Source: Flavobacteriales bacterium UBA4110 (GTDB lineage Bacteria > Bacteroidota > Bacteroidia > Flavobacteriales > Weeksellaceae). Taken from it: 64,000 nucleotides of DNA. Below are positions 16,481 to 24,710 of this stretch, piece by piece. Position 1 is the first letter of the stretch. Every line of letters begins with the position of its first letter. The position numbers were made by a program, and so were the translations under genes. The stretch covers positions 115,318 to 179,317 of the forward strand of contig DFXK01000002.1 in the NCBI GenBank assembly GCA_002383165.1, in the 5' to 3' direction. Under the pieces are notes generated by a model. It saw only the letters and a program-made list of their open reading frames with translations, was not told the DNA's origin and did no database searches.

Positions 16481-17815
16481 TTATGGAAAAATAGTTTCTT
16501 TTAAAAGATATAGATTCAGCATAATAATAATTCCGCTGATGGTCCACGCGAGAACTTTAAGCCAAGGCTTATTGACAAATTGCCCCATTTTCGTTTTGTT
16601 TCCTGTAAACATAACCAAAGGAACTACTGCAAAACTAAGTTGCATAGAAAGTATGACCTGGCTGAATACAAGTAAATCTGCAGTTCCTCTCTCACCATAA
16701 ATAATCGAAATAATAAGTGCCGGAATAATGGCAATTAATCTTGTAATTAATCTTCTTACCCACGGTTTCAGGCGGATGTTAAGAAAACCTTCCATCACGA
16801 TCTGCCCAGCAAGAGTTCCTGTAACTGTGGAATTTTGTCCGGATGCCAATAATGCTACTCCGAAAAAAATGCTTGCTAAAGTTGTTCCCAATAGTGGCGA
16901 AAGCAGTTTATAAGCGTCATTGATATCAGCGACATCTTTATTTCCGGATGTATGGAAAGTTGCAGCTGAAATTATCAGGATAGCAGCATTTATAAAAAAC
17001 GCCAGCATCAGAGAAAGACTGCTGTCCAAACTTGCAAACTTGAGCGCTTCTTTTTTGCCTTCTGTTGTTCTTGGATAACCTCTTGTCTGCACTATACTGC
17101 TGTGAAGGTAAAGATTATGTGGCATCACGGTGGCACCAAGAATCCCTATGGCAATGTAAAGCATAGAAGGATTCGTAATGATCTCTTTTTTAGGGATTAA
17201 TCCTTCAAGCAATGGGAAGATATCCGGTTTACTTAAAAATATTTCATATAAAAAAGACGCAAAAATCACAAAAATAAGTCCACCAACAATACTTTCTATA
17301 TATCGGAATCCTCTGGATTGCAAAAATAAGATCAGGAAAACATCAATCACAGTTATGACAACGCCTACGCTCAGCGGAATCCCGAATAAAAGATTAAGAG
17401 CAATGGCAGAACCAATAACTTCTGCCAGATCACAGGCTGCTATAGCAATCTCGCAAAAAATCCACAAAATAAAATTAACCGAAGGATGGAAATGGTCTTT
17501 ACAGGCCTGCGCTAGATCGCGTTCTGCAACGATACCTAGTTTTACGGATAAGTACTGCAACACAATCGCAAATAGGTTAGAAATCAAAATTACTGATAAC
17601 AACGTATAACCAAACTGAGCACCTCCGGCAATATCGGTAGCCCAATTACCCGGATCCATATAACCCACGGCAACTAAAAGCCCCGGGCCTACGTAAGCCA
17701 TAAATTTTTTCCATGAACTTTCGTTCACTGGAACTTTTATCGAAGAAAAAACTTCATTAAGCGAATTGGCCGCTTTTTCCTTTCGCCAGCCTTTATTGAT
17801 ATCTGAATTACTCAA
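16481..17815 (-). CDS. mntH: Nramp-family divalent metal transporter MntH
   Basis: Proton-coupled importer of Mn(II) and related divalent metals in the inner membrane. The 444 residues contain about 11 membrane helices. The helix 1 metal motif is MDPGNWATD (about residue 56), and the helix 6 motif is MPHNLYLHS (about residue 232). The start appears to be TTG at 17815 (MSNSDINKGW). No ATG lies upstream in frame before a TAA, and the first internal Met would remove the conserved N-terminal region. The promoter is TTG-N20-TAAATTTG (17837-17867) and is overlapped by an inverted repeat (17819-17840), so repression by a DtxR-type regulator is likely. Confidence 0.95.
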   Translation of the reverse strand: MSNSDINKGWRKEKAANSLNEVFSSIKVPVNESSWKKFMAYVGPGLLVAVGYMDPGNWATDIAGGAQFGYTLLSVILISNLFAIVLQYLSVKLGIVAERDLAQACKDHFHPSVNFILWIFCEIAIAACDLAEVIGSAIALNLLFGIPLSVGVVITVIDVFLILFLQSRGFRYIESIVGGLIFVIFASFLYEIFLSKPDIFPLLEGLIPKKEIITNPSMLYIAIGILGATVMPHNLYLHSSIVQTRGYPRTTEGKKEALKFASLDSSLSLMLAFFINAAILIISAATFHTSGNKDVADINDAYKLLSPLLGTTLASIFFGVALLASGQNSTVTGTLAGQIVMEGFLNIRLKPWVRRLITRLIAIIPALIISIIYGERGTADLLVFSQVILSMQLSFAVVPLVMFTGNKTKMGQFVNKPWLKVLAWTISGIIIMLNLYLLKETIFP

Positions 17816-17818
17816 AAT

Positions 17819-17840
17819 AAAGTTAGATTATACTAACAAA
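17819..17840 (-). promoter_or_regulatory. Putative DtxR/MntR-type operator of mntH
   Basis: Reverse strand TTTGTTAGT, four bases, TCTAACTTT. Arms GTTAG and CTAAC are six bases apart (17822-17837). The site overlaps the 3' end of the -7 box and the predicted start of transcription. Both half-sites recur in front of the DtxR-family gene at 58157-58190. Confidence 0.6.
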
Positions 17841-17867
17841 TTTAATAATACATTTCTTAACCTACAA
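17837..17867 (-). promoter_or_regulatory. mntH promoter
   Basis: Reverse strand TTG (17865-17867), exactly 20 bases, then TAAATTTG (17837-17844). The leader is predicted to be about 17 bases. Confidence 0.7.
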
Positions 17868-17876
17868 TAAGACAAT

Positions 17877-17908
17877 AAAAAAACTGCCAATAAATTGGCA
17901 GTTTTTTT
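17877..17908 (-). terminator. Terminator of the DUF937-OmpA gene
   Basis: AAAACTGCCAAT and ATTGGCAGTTTT form a long stem with A and T runs, 14 bases after the stop of the upstream gene. Confidence 0.88.
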
Positions 17909-17921
17909 ATAATTAATGATT

Positions 17922-19253
17922 TTACTTTACAAACCTTATGGCTGTTTTCCTATCAGATTCTCTTTCTTTGTCAGATGCTTCGGCAGGAACTTTTGCAAAT
18001 TTGGATCCGTAGCCTTCTGCTTCCAGAACTTGTGCAGAGTTTAAAGAGGATTTTACAGTGTTTGCTCTTTCATTAGAAAGTTTAAGATTGGTATTAGCAT
18101 CTCCTTTTTTATCTGTATAAGCACCGATTTTGATTTTTGCATCTGGGAATTCTGCCAAAATTGATTTCAGATTTTCCAACTGAACTTTTGAGTCAGGAGT
18201 CAGAACCGCTTTCCCAAATTCAAAATTAAGATTATCAAAGTTGAACCATTTATCTTTCAATTCATCTTCGGTTGCGTTGTTGTACTCATCGGATTTCAGG
18301 AATGTCACAATCTGATCCTCGATACCACCTTTATAAGCTTGCAAAGTTTTTCCGCTAGGCAGAGTTACCACCATCGTTTCTCTTTTTACTACTACAGTGT
18401 CGCCGAAGTTATTAGTAGAATCTACCTCTGCAACAGTAGAATCTGTAGTCGAAACAGGTACCGCTTCAGCTTTTTTATTGCATTGTTTCCAAAAGAACCA
18501 TCCTAAAAGTAATAACAGCAACAAAGGTAGTAGCCATTTCCAAATACTTCCTCCAGAATCTCTTTCAGAAACTATTTCGTGCGTTTGCCCACTTCTTGTG
18601 ACATCTATTTTTGCAGGACCAGATGCGGTGACGTCTTTTTCTATCACCGGAGTGCTTGGGTTAATTTTGTTAACAGGCGTTTGCGCAGGCTCGGGAATAA
18701 CATTTACGGGTTCAGCATCTACATTTCCAAACCAATTTCCTAATCCTAATGATGCAAAACTAAATCCTGCAGGCAATAAATGGGATAAATTGTTTTTTTG
18801 GTCGTTTAGCAAAGAATCGAAAGATGAAGAATCCAGATTATTTTCTGTAACATATCTTCCTACTGTACCAACTGTAGAGGCCGCAACTATATTCATTAAG
18901 GAATTGGTTGAATCTTTTCTTATGCCAGAATATTCTGAGACTGCTGTAGTAATCGCTTCAAGTTTATCACCACTTCCGAAGATTAAATGAAGAATTCTAG
19001 TGATGAGGGATTGATTTCCACTGTTATCATTTAAAAGATTGGATAAAATGCCAGAGTTGGATGCTTCTTTTACCGTGGTAAATAACTCTGATCTCGCATT
19101 GCTATTTACAAGTCCTCCGATAATAGTTGGTAATAGAGCCGAAATAGCTTTGGAAATACCAGATTCGCTCTCACCAAGCTGCGTTGCTGTCTGTGAAATT
19201 GTAGACGGACCGAATTGACCTTTTATAAGATCGATTAAATTAGTAGTTGACAT
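17922..19253 (-). CDS. DUF937 and OmpA-domain fusion membrane protein
   Basis: A 443-residue protein with three parts. Residues about 1-150 are a DUF937 domain (IDLIKGQFG and ALLPTIIGGLVN). A proline-rich linker leads to one membrane helix, WKWLLPLLLLLLLGWFFW (about 236-254). An OmpA-like domain fills about 335-443, with LNFEFGKAVLTPDS and the peptidoglycan-contact segment KLSNERANTVKSSL. There is no N-terminal signal peptide. The likely topology is DUF937 in the cytosol and the OmpA domain in the periplasm, bound to the wall; this is inference. DUF937 has no known function. Confidence 0.85.
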   Translation of the reverse strand: MSTTNLIDLIKGQFGPSTISQTATQLGESESGISKAISALLPTIIGGLVNSNARSELFTTVKEASNSGILSNLLNDNSGNQSLITRILHLIFGSGDKLEAITTAVSEYSGIRKDSTNSLMNIVAASTVGTVGRYVTENNLDSSSFDSLLNDQKNNLSHLLPAGFSFASLGLGNWFGNVDAEPVNVIPEPAQTPVNKINPSTPVIEKDVTASGPAKIDVTRSGQTHEIVSERDSGGSIWKWLLPLLLLLLLGWFFWKQCNKKAEAVPVSTTDSTVAEVDSTNNFGDTVVVKRETMVVTLPSGKTLQAYKGGIEDQIVTFLKSDEYNNATEDELKDKWFNFDNLNFEFGKAVLTPDSKVQLENLKSILAEFPDAKIKIGAYTDKKGDANTNLKLSNERANTVKSSLNSAQVLEAEGYGSKFAKVPAEASDKERESDRKTAIRFVK

Positions 19254-19356
19254 AATAGTTTATTTTGTGATTAATATTATGACAGTACCAAATTTTAATC
19301 CAGCTTTTGAAATGTTATTAATTTTAATATAATTTTAACTTAACAATTGATAAAAA

Positions 19357-19389
19357 AATAAACCGTTTATCAATGATAAACGGTTTATT
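19357..19389 (-). terminator. Terminator of proS
   Basis: AATAAACCGTTTATC, loop AAT, GATAAACGGTTTATT: a perfect 15-bp stem, two bases after the proS stop, followed on the reverse strand by a T run. Confidence 0.9.
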
Positions 19390-19390
19390 G

Positions 19391-20866
19391 CTAATATGAT
19401 TTTGCAAATACAACTCTTTGTTTCGAAGGTTTCCCAGAGATAAGAGATACTCCTTCTTCCATTTCGTTAGCAAGAGGAATACATCTGATAGTTGCCTTGG
19501 TTTCCTGCTTTATTTTTTCTTCTTCTTCTTCTGTTCCATCCCAATGTGCCAAAATAAATCCGCCTTTTTCCTCTAAAACATTTTTGAACTCTTCGTAGGT
19601 ATCAACTTTTGTGATATTCTCCTCACGGAACTGAAGGGCTTTATTGTAAATATCCTTCTGAATGGTTTGTAATAATTCTTCAATATAATTATCCAGCCCC
19701 TCTATAGAAACAGATTCTTTGGTAAGGTTATCACGTCTTGCCAATTCGACTGTTTTATTTTCAAGGTCTCTTGGTCCCATTGCAATTCTTAATGGAACAC
19801 CTTTCAGTTCATATTCCGCAAATTTCCAGCCCGGCTTGTTCTGAGTATCATCATCAAATTTAACAGATATACCTTTAGCTCTAAGTTTAGCCTGTATTTC
19901 CAACGCAACTTCACTGATCTGCGCCAATTGCTCCTCTCCTTTGAAAATTGGAACAATTACAACTTGAATCGGTGCTAAAGTAGGCGGTAAAACCAAACCA
20001 AGATCATCAGAATGTGTCATAATTAAAGCACCCATCAATCTTGTAGATGTTCCCCAAGACGTTCCCCAGGCATGTTCGATTTTCCCTTCTTTGGTTGTAA
20101 ACTTCACATCAAATGCTTTTCCGAAATTCTGACCTAAGAAATGCGATGTACCCGCCTGCAATGCTTTCCCATCCTGCATCATCGCTTCTATACAATAAGT
20201 TTCATCTGCTCCGGCAAACCTTTCTGATGGTGATTTAATTCCTCTGATCACAGGGATTGCCATAAAATCTTCTGCAAATTTAGCATAGACTTCAAGCATT
20301 TTTTCAGTTTCTTCTACAGCTTCATCTTTCGTGGCGTGGGCAGTGTGGCCTTCTTGCCAAAGAAATTCAGCAGTTCTCAAAAATAATCTTGTTCTCATTT
20401 CCCATCTTACCACATTAGCCCATTGATTGATAAGAATTGGTAAATCCCTGTAAGACTGAATCCAGTTTCTATAAGTATTCCAGATAATGGCTTCTGAAGT
20501 TGGGCGAACTATTAATTCTTCTTCCAGTTTGGCTTCTGGATCCACCATCAGTTTTCCAGGATTGTCTGGATCATTTTTTAGTCTGTAATGTGTAACCACA
20601 GCACATTCTTTGGCAAAACCTTCAGCATTTTTTTCTTCGGCTTCGAACAGGCTTTTGGGCACGAAAAGAGGGAAATAAGCATTTTGATGACCCGTTTCTT
20701 TGAATTTTCTGTCCATTTCATCTCGCATCTTTTCCCAGATCGCATAGCCGTACGGTTTGATTACCATACAACCTCTCACTCCTGAACTCTCCGCCAAATC
20801 AGCTTTTACGACCAGCTCATTATACCACTTGCTATAATCTTCTGCTCTTGATGTCAATTTTGCCAT
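19391..20866 (-). CDS. proS: Prolyl-tRNA synthetase (archaeal/eukaryal type)
   Basis: Charges tRNA(Pro) with proline. At 491 residues it is the short form without an inserted editing domain. Class II motifs are visible: GVRGCMVIKPYGYAIWE (motif 1 region, about residue 30), RWEMRTRLFLRTAEFLWQEG (motif 2, about 155-175), and AWGTSWGTSTRLMGALIM (motif 3, about 265-285). The anticodon-binding domain follows (PIQVVIVPIFKG), then a C-terminal extension ending in VVFAKSY, as in archaeal-type ProRS. It is divergent from the lipoprotein gene at 21014. Confidence 0.96.
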   Translation of the reverse strand: MAKLTSRAEDYSKWYNELVVKADLAESSGVRGCMVIKPYGYAIWEKMRDEMDRKFKETGHQNAYFPLFVPKSLFEAEEKNAEGFAKECAVVTHYRLKNDPDNPGKLMVDPEAKLEEELIVRPTSEAIIWNTYRNWIQSYRDLPILINQWANVVRWEMRTRLFLRTAEFLWQEGHTAHATKDEAVEETEKMLEVYAKFAEDFMAIPVIRGIKSPSERFAGADETYCIEAMMQDGKALQAGTSHFLGQNFGKAFDVKFTTKEGKIEHAWGTSWGTSTRLMGALIMTHSDDLGLVLPPTLAPIQVVIVPIFKGEEQLAQISEVALEIQAKLRAKGISVKFDDDTQNKPGWKFAEYELKGVPLRIAMGPRDLENKTVELARRDNLTKESVSIEGLDNYIEELLQTIQKDIYNKALQFREENITKVDTYEEFKNVLEEKGGFILAHWDGTEEEEEKIKQETKATIRCIPLANEMEEGVSLISGKPSKQRVVFAKSY

Positions 20867-20941
20867 AATTTTTTTGATATGTTTTTAACTTTTTTTAAAC
20901 TTTTTAATCTAAATAAAAAGCCTAATTTTACACGTATTTAC

Positions 20942-20949
20942 TAAATTTG
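20942..20949 (+). promoter_or_regulatory. -7 box of the Gly-rich lipoprotein operon
   Basis: TAAATTTG, a perfect TAnnTTTG, 64 bases upstream of the ATG at 21014. It implies a leader of about 60 bases and argues against the start at 20963. Confidence 0.5.
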
Positions 20950-21013
20950 AATGGTATAAAATTTGGTCACTTTTAAGAAATGCAAATATAGGAAACTTAA
21001 TACTTCTCATAAA

Positions 21014-22060
21014 ATGAAAAATTTCAACAATAAAAGCTTATTCAATCTTATCAAATCAAAAGGTTTGTTATTGATTGCAGGCAGTTCTCTTCTCACTTCG
21101 TGCATTGTGTATACAGGAGGATACTCTGAAACAGATGGAGTTTATTATGACCCCAATAAAGATACTTTACCTACAGGCACTTATGGTGGCAATTTTGGAA
21201 ATCAGGTAGATGATTATTATAATTATCAGGACACGTACCCAAGTATTTATGATAATAACCAGCAAAATCTTCAGGAGCAGCAAAATAGATACTCCAAACC
21301 ATTAACTAACGATTCCGACTGGGGAACTTTTACAGGAACAGAAACCAATTATTCCAGCTTTAATAATTGGAGCTGGGGCGGCGGATATGGATGGGGTTAT
21401 CCTTACTACAGCTATGGCTGGAACCATCCTTTCAATTCATTTGGCTGGGGTCTTGGCTTTGGCTGGGGATGGGGAAGCTCTTTCTACTCACCTTGGGGAT
21501 GGGGCGGCTTCTATGACCCGTTCTGGAACTATGGTTGGGGTGGATACTATGGGGGCTATTATCCCGGCTACTACTACGGAGGAGGTTACTTCAGACCTGT
21601 TTATTACAATAGGTCGGGAGCAAATGGCAGGCTGACTGGAATGATTTCTAACTCAAGAACTACAAATGGTTTCCGTGGTATTAATTCAAGTGGTTTCAGA
21701 AACAGAGAGATGATTTCAGGCAACACAAGATCTTCTGGGAATAATGGTATCCGAAATAATATCCCTAACGGTGTAAGAAACTTTCCAAACAATGGCGGTA
21801 TCAGAAGTAACCAAAATGGGATGATCCGAAACTACCCAAATAACAGCGGAATCAGAACAAATCCAAATAACGGAGGTACAAGAAATTATCCGAATAATTC
21901 CGGAATTAGATCCAATCAAAACGGAGGTTTCAGAAATGACAGCTTTTCCTCTCCAAGATCCGGAAGTTCTGGTGGTGGTTTTAACTCTGGCGGTGGTTTC
22001 AGAGGCGGGTCATCTGGCGGCGGCGGTGGAATGAGATCCGGCGGTGGCGGAAGAAGATAA
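21014..22060 (+). CDS. Gly/Trp/Tyr-rich lipoprotein with C-terminal Asn-Gly repeats
   Basis: The 348-residue product starts MKNFNNKSLFNLIKSK and has a lipobox LLTSC (Cys near residue 30), so it is a lipoprotein. An upstream ATG at 20963 in the same frame is rejected because it would bury the signal peptide. Residues about 110-190 are extremely rich in Gly, Trp and Tyr (WGGGYGWGYPYYSYGWN). About 215-300 hold imperfect repeats of the type NPNNGG(I/T)R, and the end is poly-Gly/Ser with RSGGGGRR. The composition suggests a disordered or adhesive envelope protein. The gene is paired with a FadL-like porin 29 bases downstream. Function unknown. Confidence 0.75.
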   Translation: MKNFNNKSLFNLIKSKGLLLIAGSSLLTSCIVYTGGYSETDGVYYDPNKDTLPTGTYGGNFGNQVDDYYNYQDTYPSIYDNNQQNLQEQQNRYSKPLTNDSDWGTFTGTETNYSSFNNWSWGGGYGWGYPYYSYGWNHPFNSFGWGLGFGWGWGSSFYSPWGWGGFYDPFWNYGWGGYYGGYYPGYYYGGGYFRPVYYNRSGANGRLTGMISNSRTTNGFRGINSSGFRNREMISGNTRSSGNNGIRNNIPNGVRNFPNNGGIRSNQNGMIRNYPNNSGIRTNPNNGGTRNYPNNSGIRSNQNGGFRNDSFSSPRSGSSGGGFNSGGGFRGGSSGGGGGMRSGGGGRR

Positions 22061-22089
22061 TTCTAAATTAAAAATAATAATTATATATA

Positions 22090-23496
22090 ATGCTAAGAAA
22101 GACTTTATTACTGATTTCTGTTCCTATATCCTTCTTGTATCTTAAAGGCCAGGACGTTTCAGTAATCACAAATACTATAGATGTTTACTCGAACAGTTCT
22201 ATTAACGGGACATCAAAATTCAATGCGATGGCTGGGTCGATGGGCGCTTTAGGTGGAGACATTTCTTCTTCTTTTGTGAATCCTGCTGGTATTGGTGTAT
22301 TTATCGCTAATGATGTAAACCTAACACTTGGTGTCAACAGCTCAAAAAACACAACTACTTTTGCTGGTACAGCCTTAAACTACACGATCAACAAAACGGA
22401 TATTAGTAATGCTGGTGGCGTACTTGCTATAAATCTTGGTGATATATCATCAAAATGGAAGTTTATCAATATTGGCTTCAATTACAGTAATCAATCTATT
22501 GAAGATTACTCGCAATCAGCTGGCAATGCAAATATTAAAATGATTGATAATGCTGATCCTTTGAAGCCTATCAATTACAAATATCAGGGCCATGCTTACA
22601 ATCGTTATGGTAATCTTGCTAAATCTAATTTTGTGCTAGGTGCTAACTATGACAACAAAATATATCTTGGAGCAGGACTTAATTTTCATAATGCTTCAAT
22701 AACCCAGTATGATACTGCTAATTTTCACTCAGATCTGGATAATACGTCGTTGGATTACAACAAACAGTACACACCTTATGATGAGCAATCCAACGGGTTT
22801 TCGGCCAATATAGGTATTATTGCCAAAGTGAATAATCAGTTTAGATTAGGTGCTACAATAGAAACTCCAACTTGGTGGACCATTGATCGTGTTTTTAATC
22901 AATATACCTACACTCAAGATAATAGCTATGGTGAAGACAGAAAATTAACAACTCCGATAAAAGCTACGCTTAGTGCAGCTTTTGTTCCAAGCAAAAATTT
23001 CTCCTTAAATATTGACTTTATTCAAGGGCTTACAAAACCTAAATATAAAGAATATGGTGCGGCAGAACAGGAACTCAATGATTTTTTTAATGATGTCTAT
23101 AAAAATTCATCTGAAATCCGAGTGGGAGCAGAATACAGGATCGCTGATTTCCGTTTGAGAGGAGGATATGCTTATCAAGGCAATAACTTTGATAACATTT
23201 CACTTTTGACCTACAATGATAATGGAACTACTTCTAGTCAAAATTACTCCAATCTTTTCGTAGGAAAAAGGAATATCATAGGTGCCGGAATTGGGTATGA
23301 TTTTAAAGCATTTTACATCGACGCATCTTATCAGAATATCTCCTCAGAATATTCCAGCCCGTTTTTACAAGGTAATGCTGATTTCAATTCAGGCTATTAC
23401 AATGGTGGCTATGATGTAAACAGTGATGCTTATGCCGTTTCTAAAGTCAAAAACAACAGAAATAATTTTTTTGTGACATTGGGTTGGCGGTTTTAA
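22090..23496 (+). CDS. OmpP1/FadL/TodX-family outer membrane protein
   Basis: A 468-residue outer membrane beta-barrel with a signal peptide (cut after about residue 20, before QDVSVITNT). The N-terminal signature is NGTSKFNAMAGSMGALGGDI followed by NPAGIGVF. The family is known for uptake of hydrophobic compounds such as long-chain fatty acids or aromatic hydrocarbons. The substrate here cannot be told. The C-terminus ends in Phe (FVTLGWRF), the usual signal for insertion by BAM. It is co-directional with the Gly-rich lipoprotein and ends at the terminator 23504-23534. Confidence 0.85.
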   Translation: MLRKTLLLISVPISFLYLKGQDVSVITNTIDVYSNSSINGTSKFNAMAGSMGALGGDISSSFVNPAGIGVFIANDVNLTLGVNSSKNTTTFAGTALNYTINKTDISNAGGVLAINLGDISSKWKFINIGFNYSNQSIEDYSQSAGNANIKMIDNADPLKPINYKYQGHAYNRYGNLAKSNFVLGANYDNKIYLGAGLNFHNASITQYDTANFHSDLDNTSLDYNKQYTPYDEQSNGFSANIGIIAKVNNQFRLGATIETPTWWTIDRVFNQYTYTQDNSYGEDRKLTTPIKATLSAAFVPSKNFSLNIDFIQGLTKPKYKEYGAAEQELNDFFNDVYKNSSEIRVGAEYRIADFRLRGGYAYQGNNFDNISLLTYNDNGTTSSQNYSNLFVGKRNIIGAGIGYDFKAFYIDASYQNISSEYSSPFLQGNADFNSGYYNGGYDVNSDAYAVSKVKNNRNNFFVTLGWRF

Positions 23497-23503
23497 ATTA
23501 AAA

Positions 23504-23534
23504 AAAAAATCCTGCACATTTTGCAGGATTTTTT
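23504..23534. terminator. Bidirectional terminator between the FadL-like gene and rsgA
   Basis: AAATCCTGCA and TGCAGGATTT with a 5-base loop and long A and T runs, between convergent genes. Confidence 0.88.
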
Positions 23535-24459
23535 ATTTCTGATTAATTTCTTCCGCTTCTTCCATAAGTTTGAGATAAGTAGAATATCTGGTTTCTTCTA
23601 TTTCTCCAGTTTCCAGACCTTCCAGAACAGCACATTTTGGTTCGTTGATATGCATACAATTATGATATTTGCAATCTCTACCTTTTTGAAAAATCTCAGG
23701 AAAATAATGTTGAATTTCTTCTTTCTCAACATCAATCATCGCAAATTCGCGGACGCCTGGCGTATCGATAACCGAACCCCCAAAATCCCAAAAATGCATC
23801 TGAGCAAATGTTGTCGTATGTTTTCCTTTCAGTACAGATTCTGAAATCTCTCCAGTTCTAATATGTAAATCAGGTTGCATCGCATTAACTAATGTTGATT
23901 TTCCACAACCAGAATGTCCAAAGAAAACCGAAGTTTTATTTTTAATTTTTTCAATCAAAAGGTCAAGATTCAGTTTTGAATAGGAAGAAATTGGAAGTGT
24001 ATCATAACCGATGTTTTGATACATTGCTTCGATATTTTCTACGATTTCCTTTTCATCATCGTTCAGCGTATCCATTTTGTTGAATAAAATCAATGGGGAG
24101 ATATTATACGCTTCGCAACAAGCTAAAAATCTATCCAAAAATCCTAAAGACGTTTCAGGGAATTTCAAAGTGTAAATAAAACAAGCAATATCTACATTAG
24201 AAGCAATGATGTGGGCTTCTTTGGAAAGATTAACCGATTTTCTGATGAGATAATTTATTCTAGGAAAAATTTTGGTAATCCAAGCGACATCATCCTGCTC
24301 CAAAGAAAATTCGACCTCGTCTCCTACCGCCAATGGATTGGTAAGACGTGTTTTGATTAATTTGAATTTCCCACGGATTCTGGCTTCAAAGATTTGTTTT
24401 GTTTCAGATTCCAAAACCTGATACCAGCTTCCGGTAGATTTGATGATGATTCCTTTCAA
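23533..24459 (-). CDS. rsgA: Ribosome small-subunit-dependent GTPase RsgA
   Basis: Late 30S assembly GTPase of 308 residues. An N-terminal OB fold precedes a circularly permuted GTPase domain with motif order G4 (LFNKMD, about residue 125), G1 (GHSGCGKSTLVNAM, about 181), G3 (DTPG, about 235). The C-terminal zinc site is CKYHNCMHINEPKCAV (about 262-278). A promoter TTG-N18-TAAATTTG lies just upstream (24482-24510). The stop overlaps the bidirectional terminator, so the two convergent transcripts share it. Confidence 0.95.
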   Translation of the reverse strand: MKGIIIKSTGSWYQVLESETKQIFEARIRGKFKLIKTRLTNPLAVGDEVEFSLEQDDVAWITKIFPRINYLIRKSVNLSKEAHIIASNVDIACFIYTLKFPETSLGFLDRFLACCEAYNISPLILFNKMDTLNDDEKEIVENIEAMYQNIGYDTLPISSYSKLNLDLLIEKIKNKTSVFFGHSGCGKSTLVNAMQPDLHIRTGEISESVLKGKHTTTFAQMHFWDFGGSVIDTPGVREFAMIDVEKEEIQHYFPEIFQKGRDCKYHNCMHINEPKCAVLEGLETGEIEETRYSTYLKLMEEAEEINQK

Positions 24460-24481
24460 ACAGTAGATTTTTTGTATTTCG

Positions 24482-24510
24482 CAAATTTAGAAATTTAAAG
24501 TTAGCCTCAA
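24482..24510 (-). promoter_or_regulatory. rsgA promoter
   Basis: Reverse strand TTG (24508-24510), 18 bases, TAAATTTG (24482-24489). Confidence 0.6.
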
Positions 24511-24514
24511 TCAA

Positions 24515-24542
24515 AAAAGAAGCTAATAATTTAGCTTCTTTT
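24515..24542 (-). terminator. Hairpin terminator downstream of the DAHP synthase gene
   Basis: AAAAGAAGCTAA, loop TAAT, TTAGCTTCTTTT: a perfect 12-bp stem. It lies beyond the interspersed repeat at 24563-24682, so the repeat would be transcribed as the 3' UTR. Confidence 0.8.
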
Positions 24543-24562
24543 GGTTTCTATTATTAAAACAG

Positions 24563-24682
24563 AGAATCTTGTGCAGCCCGACTTGAAAGGAGCTCATTTT
24601 TTGCTTCTACTCTATTTCTATTGAAAAGGAAATCTCCTTGCAAAAAATAGCGGGAGTGGAAGGCGGATTAAGCTGCCCAAAC
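24563..24682 (+). repeat. Interspersed structured repeat, copy A
   Basis: The 120-bp element begins AGAATC, then GCAGCCCGACTTGAAAGG, and ends GGCGGATTAAGCTGCCCAAAC. Inside, ATTTTTTGC and GCAAAAAAT can pair. The ends match copy B at 52273-52366, which has the same orientation, while the centres differ. The element has no ORF. Confidence 0.7.
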
Positions 24683-24710
24683 AATTGTCTTCGAGAGCCT
24701 CAGACTGACC

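Noticed and set aside
20963..21013. Upstream ATG extension of the Gly-rich lipoprotein
   Set aside because: It adds 17 residues before a normal lipoprotein signal peptide, and the start would lie only 13 bases after the -7 box with a broken export signal.
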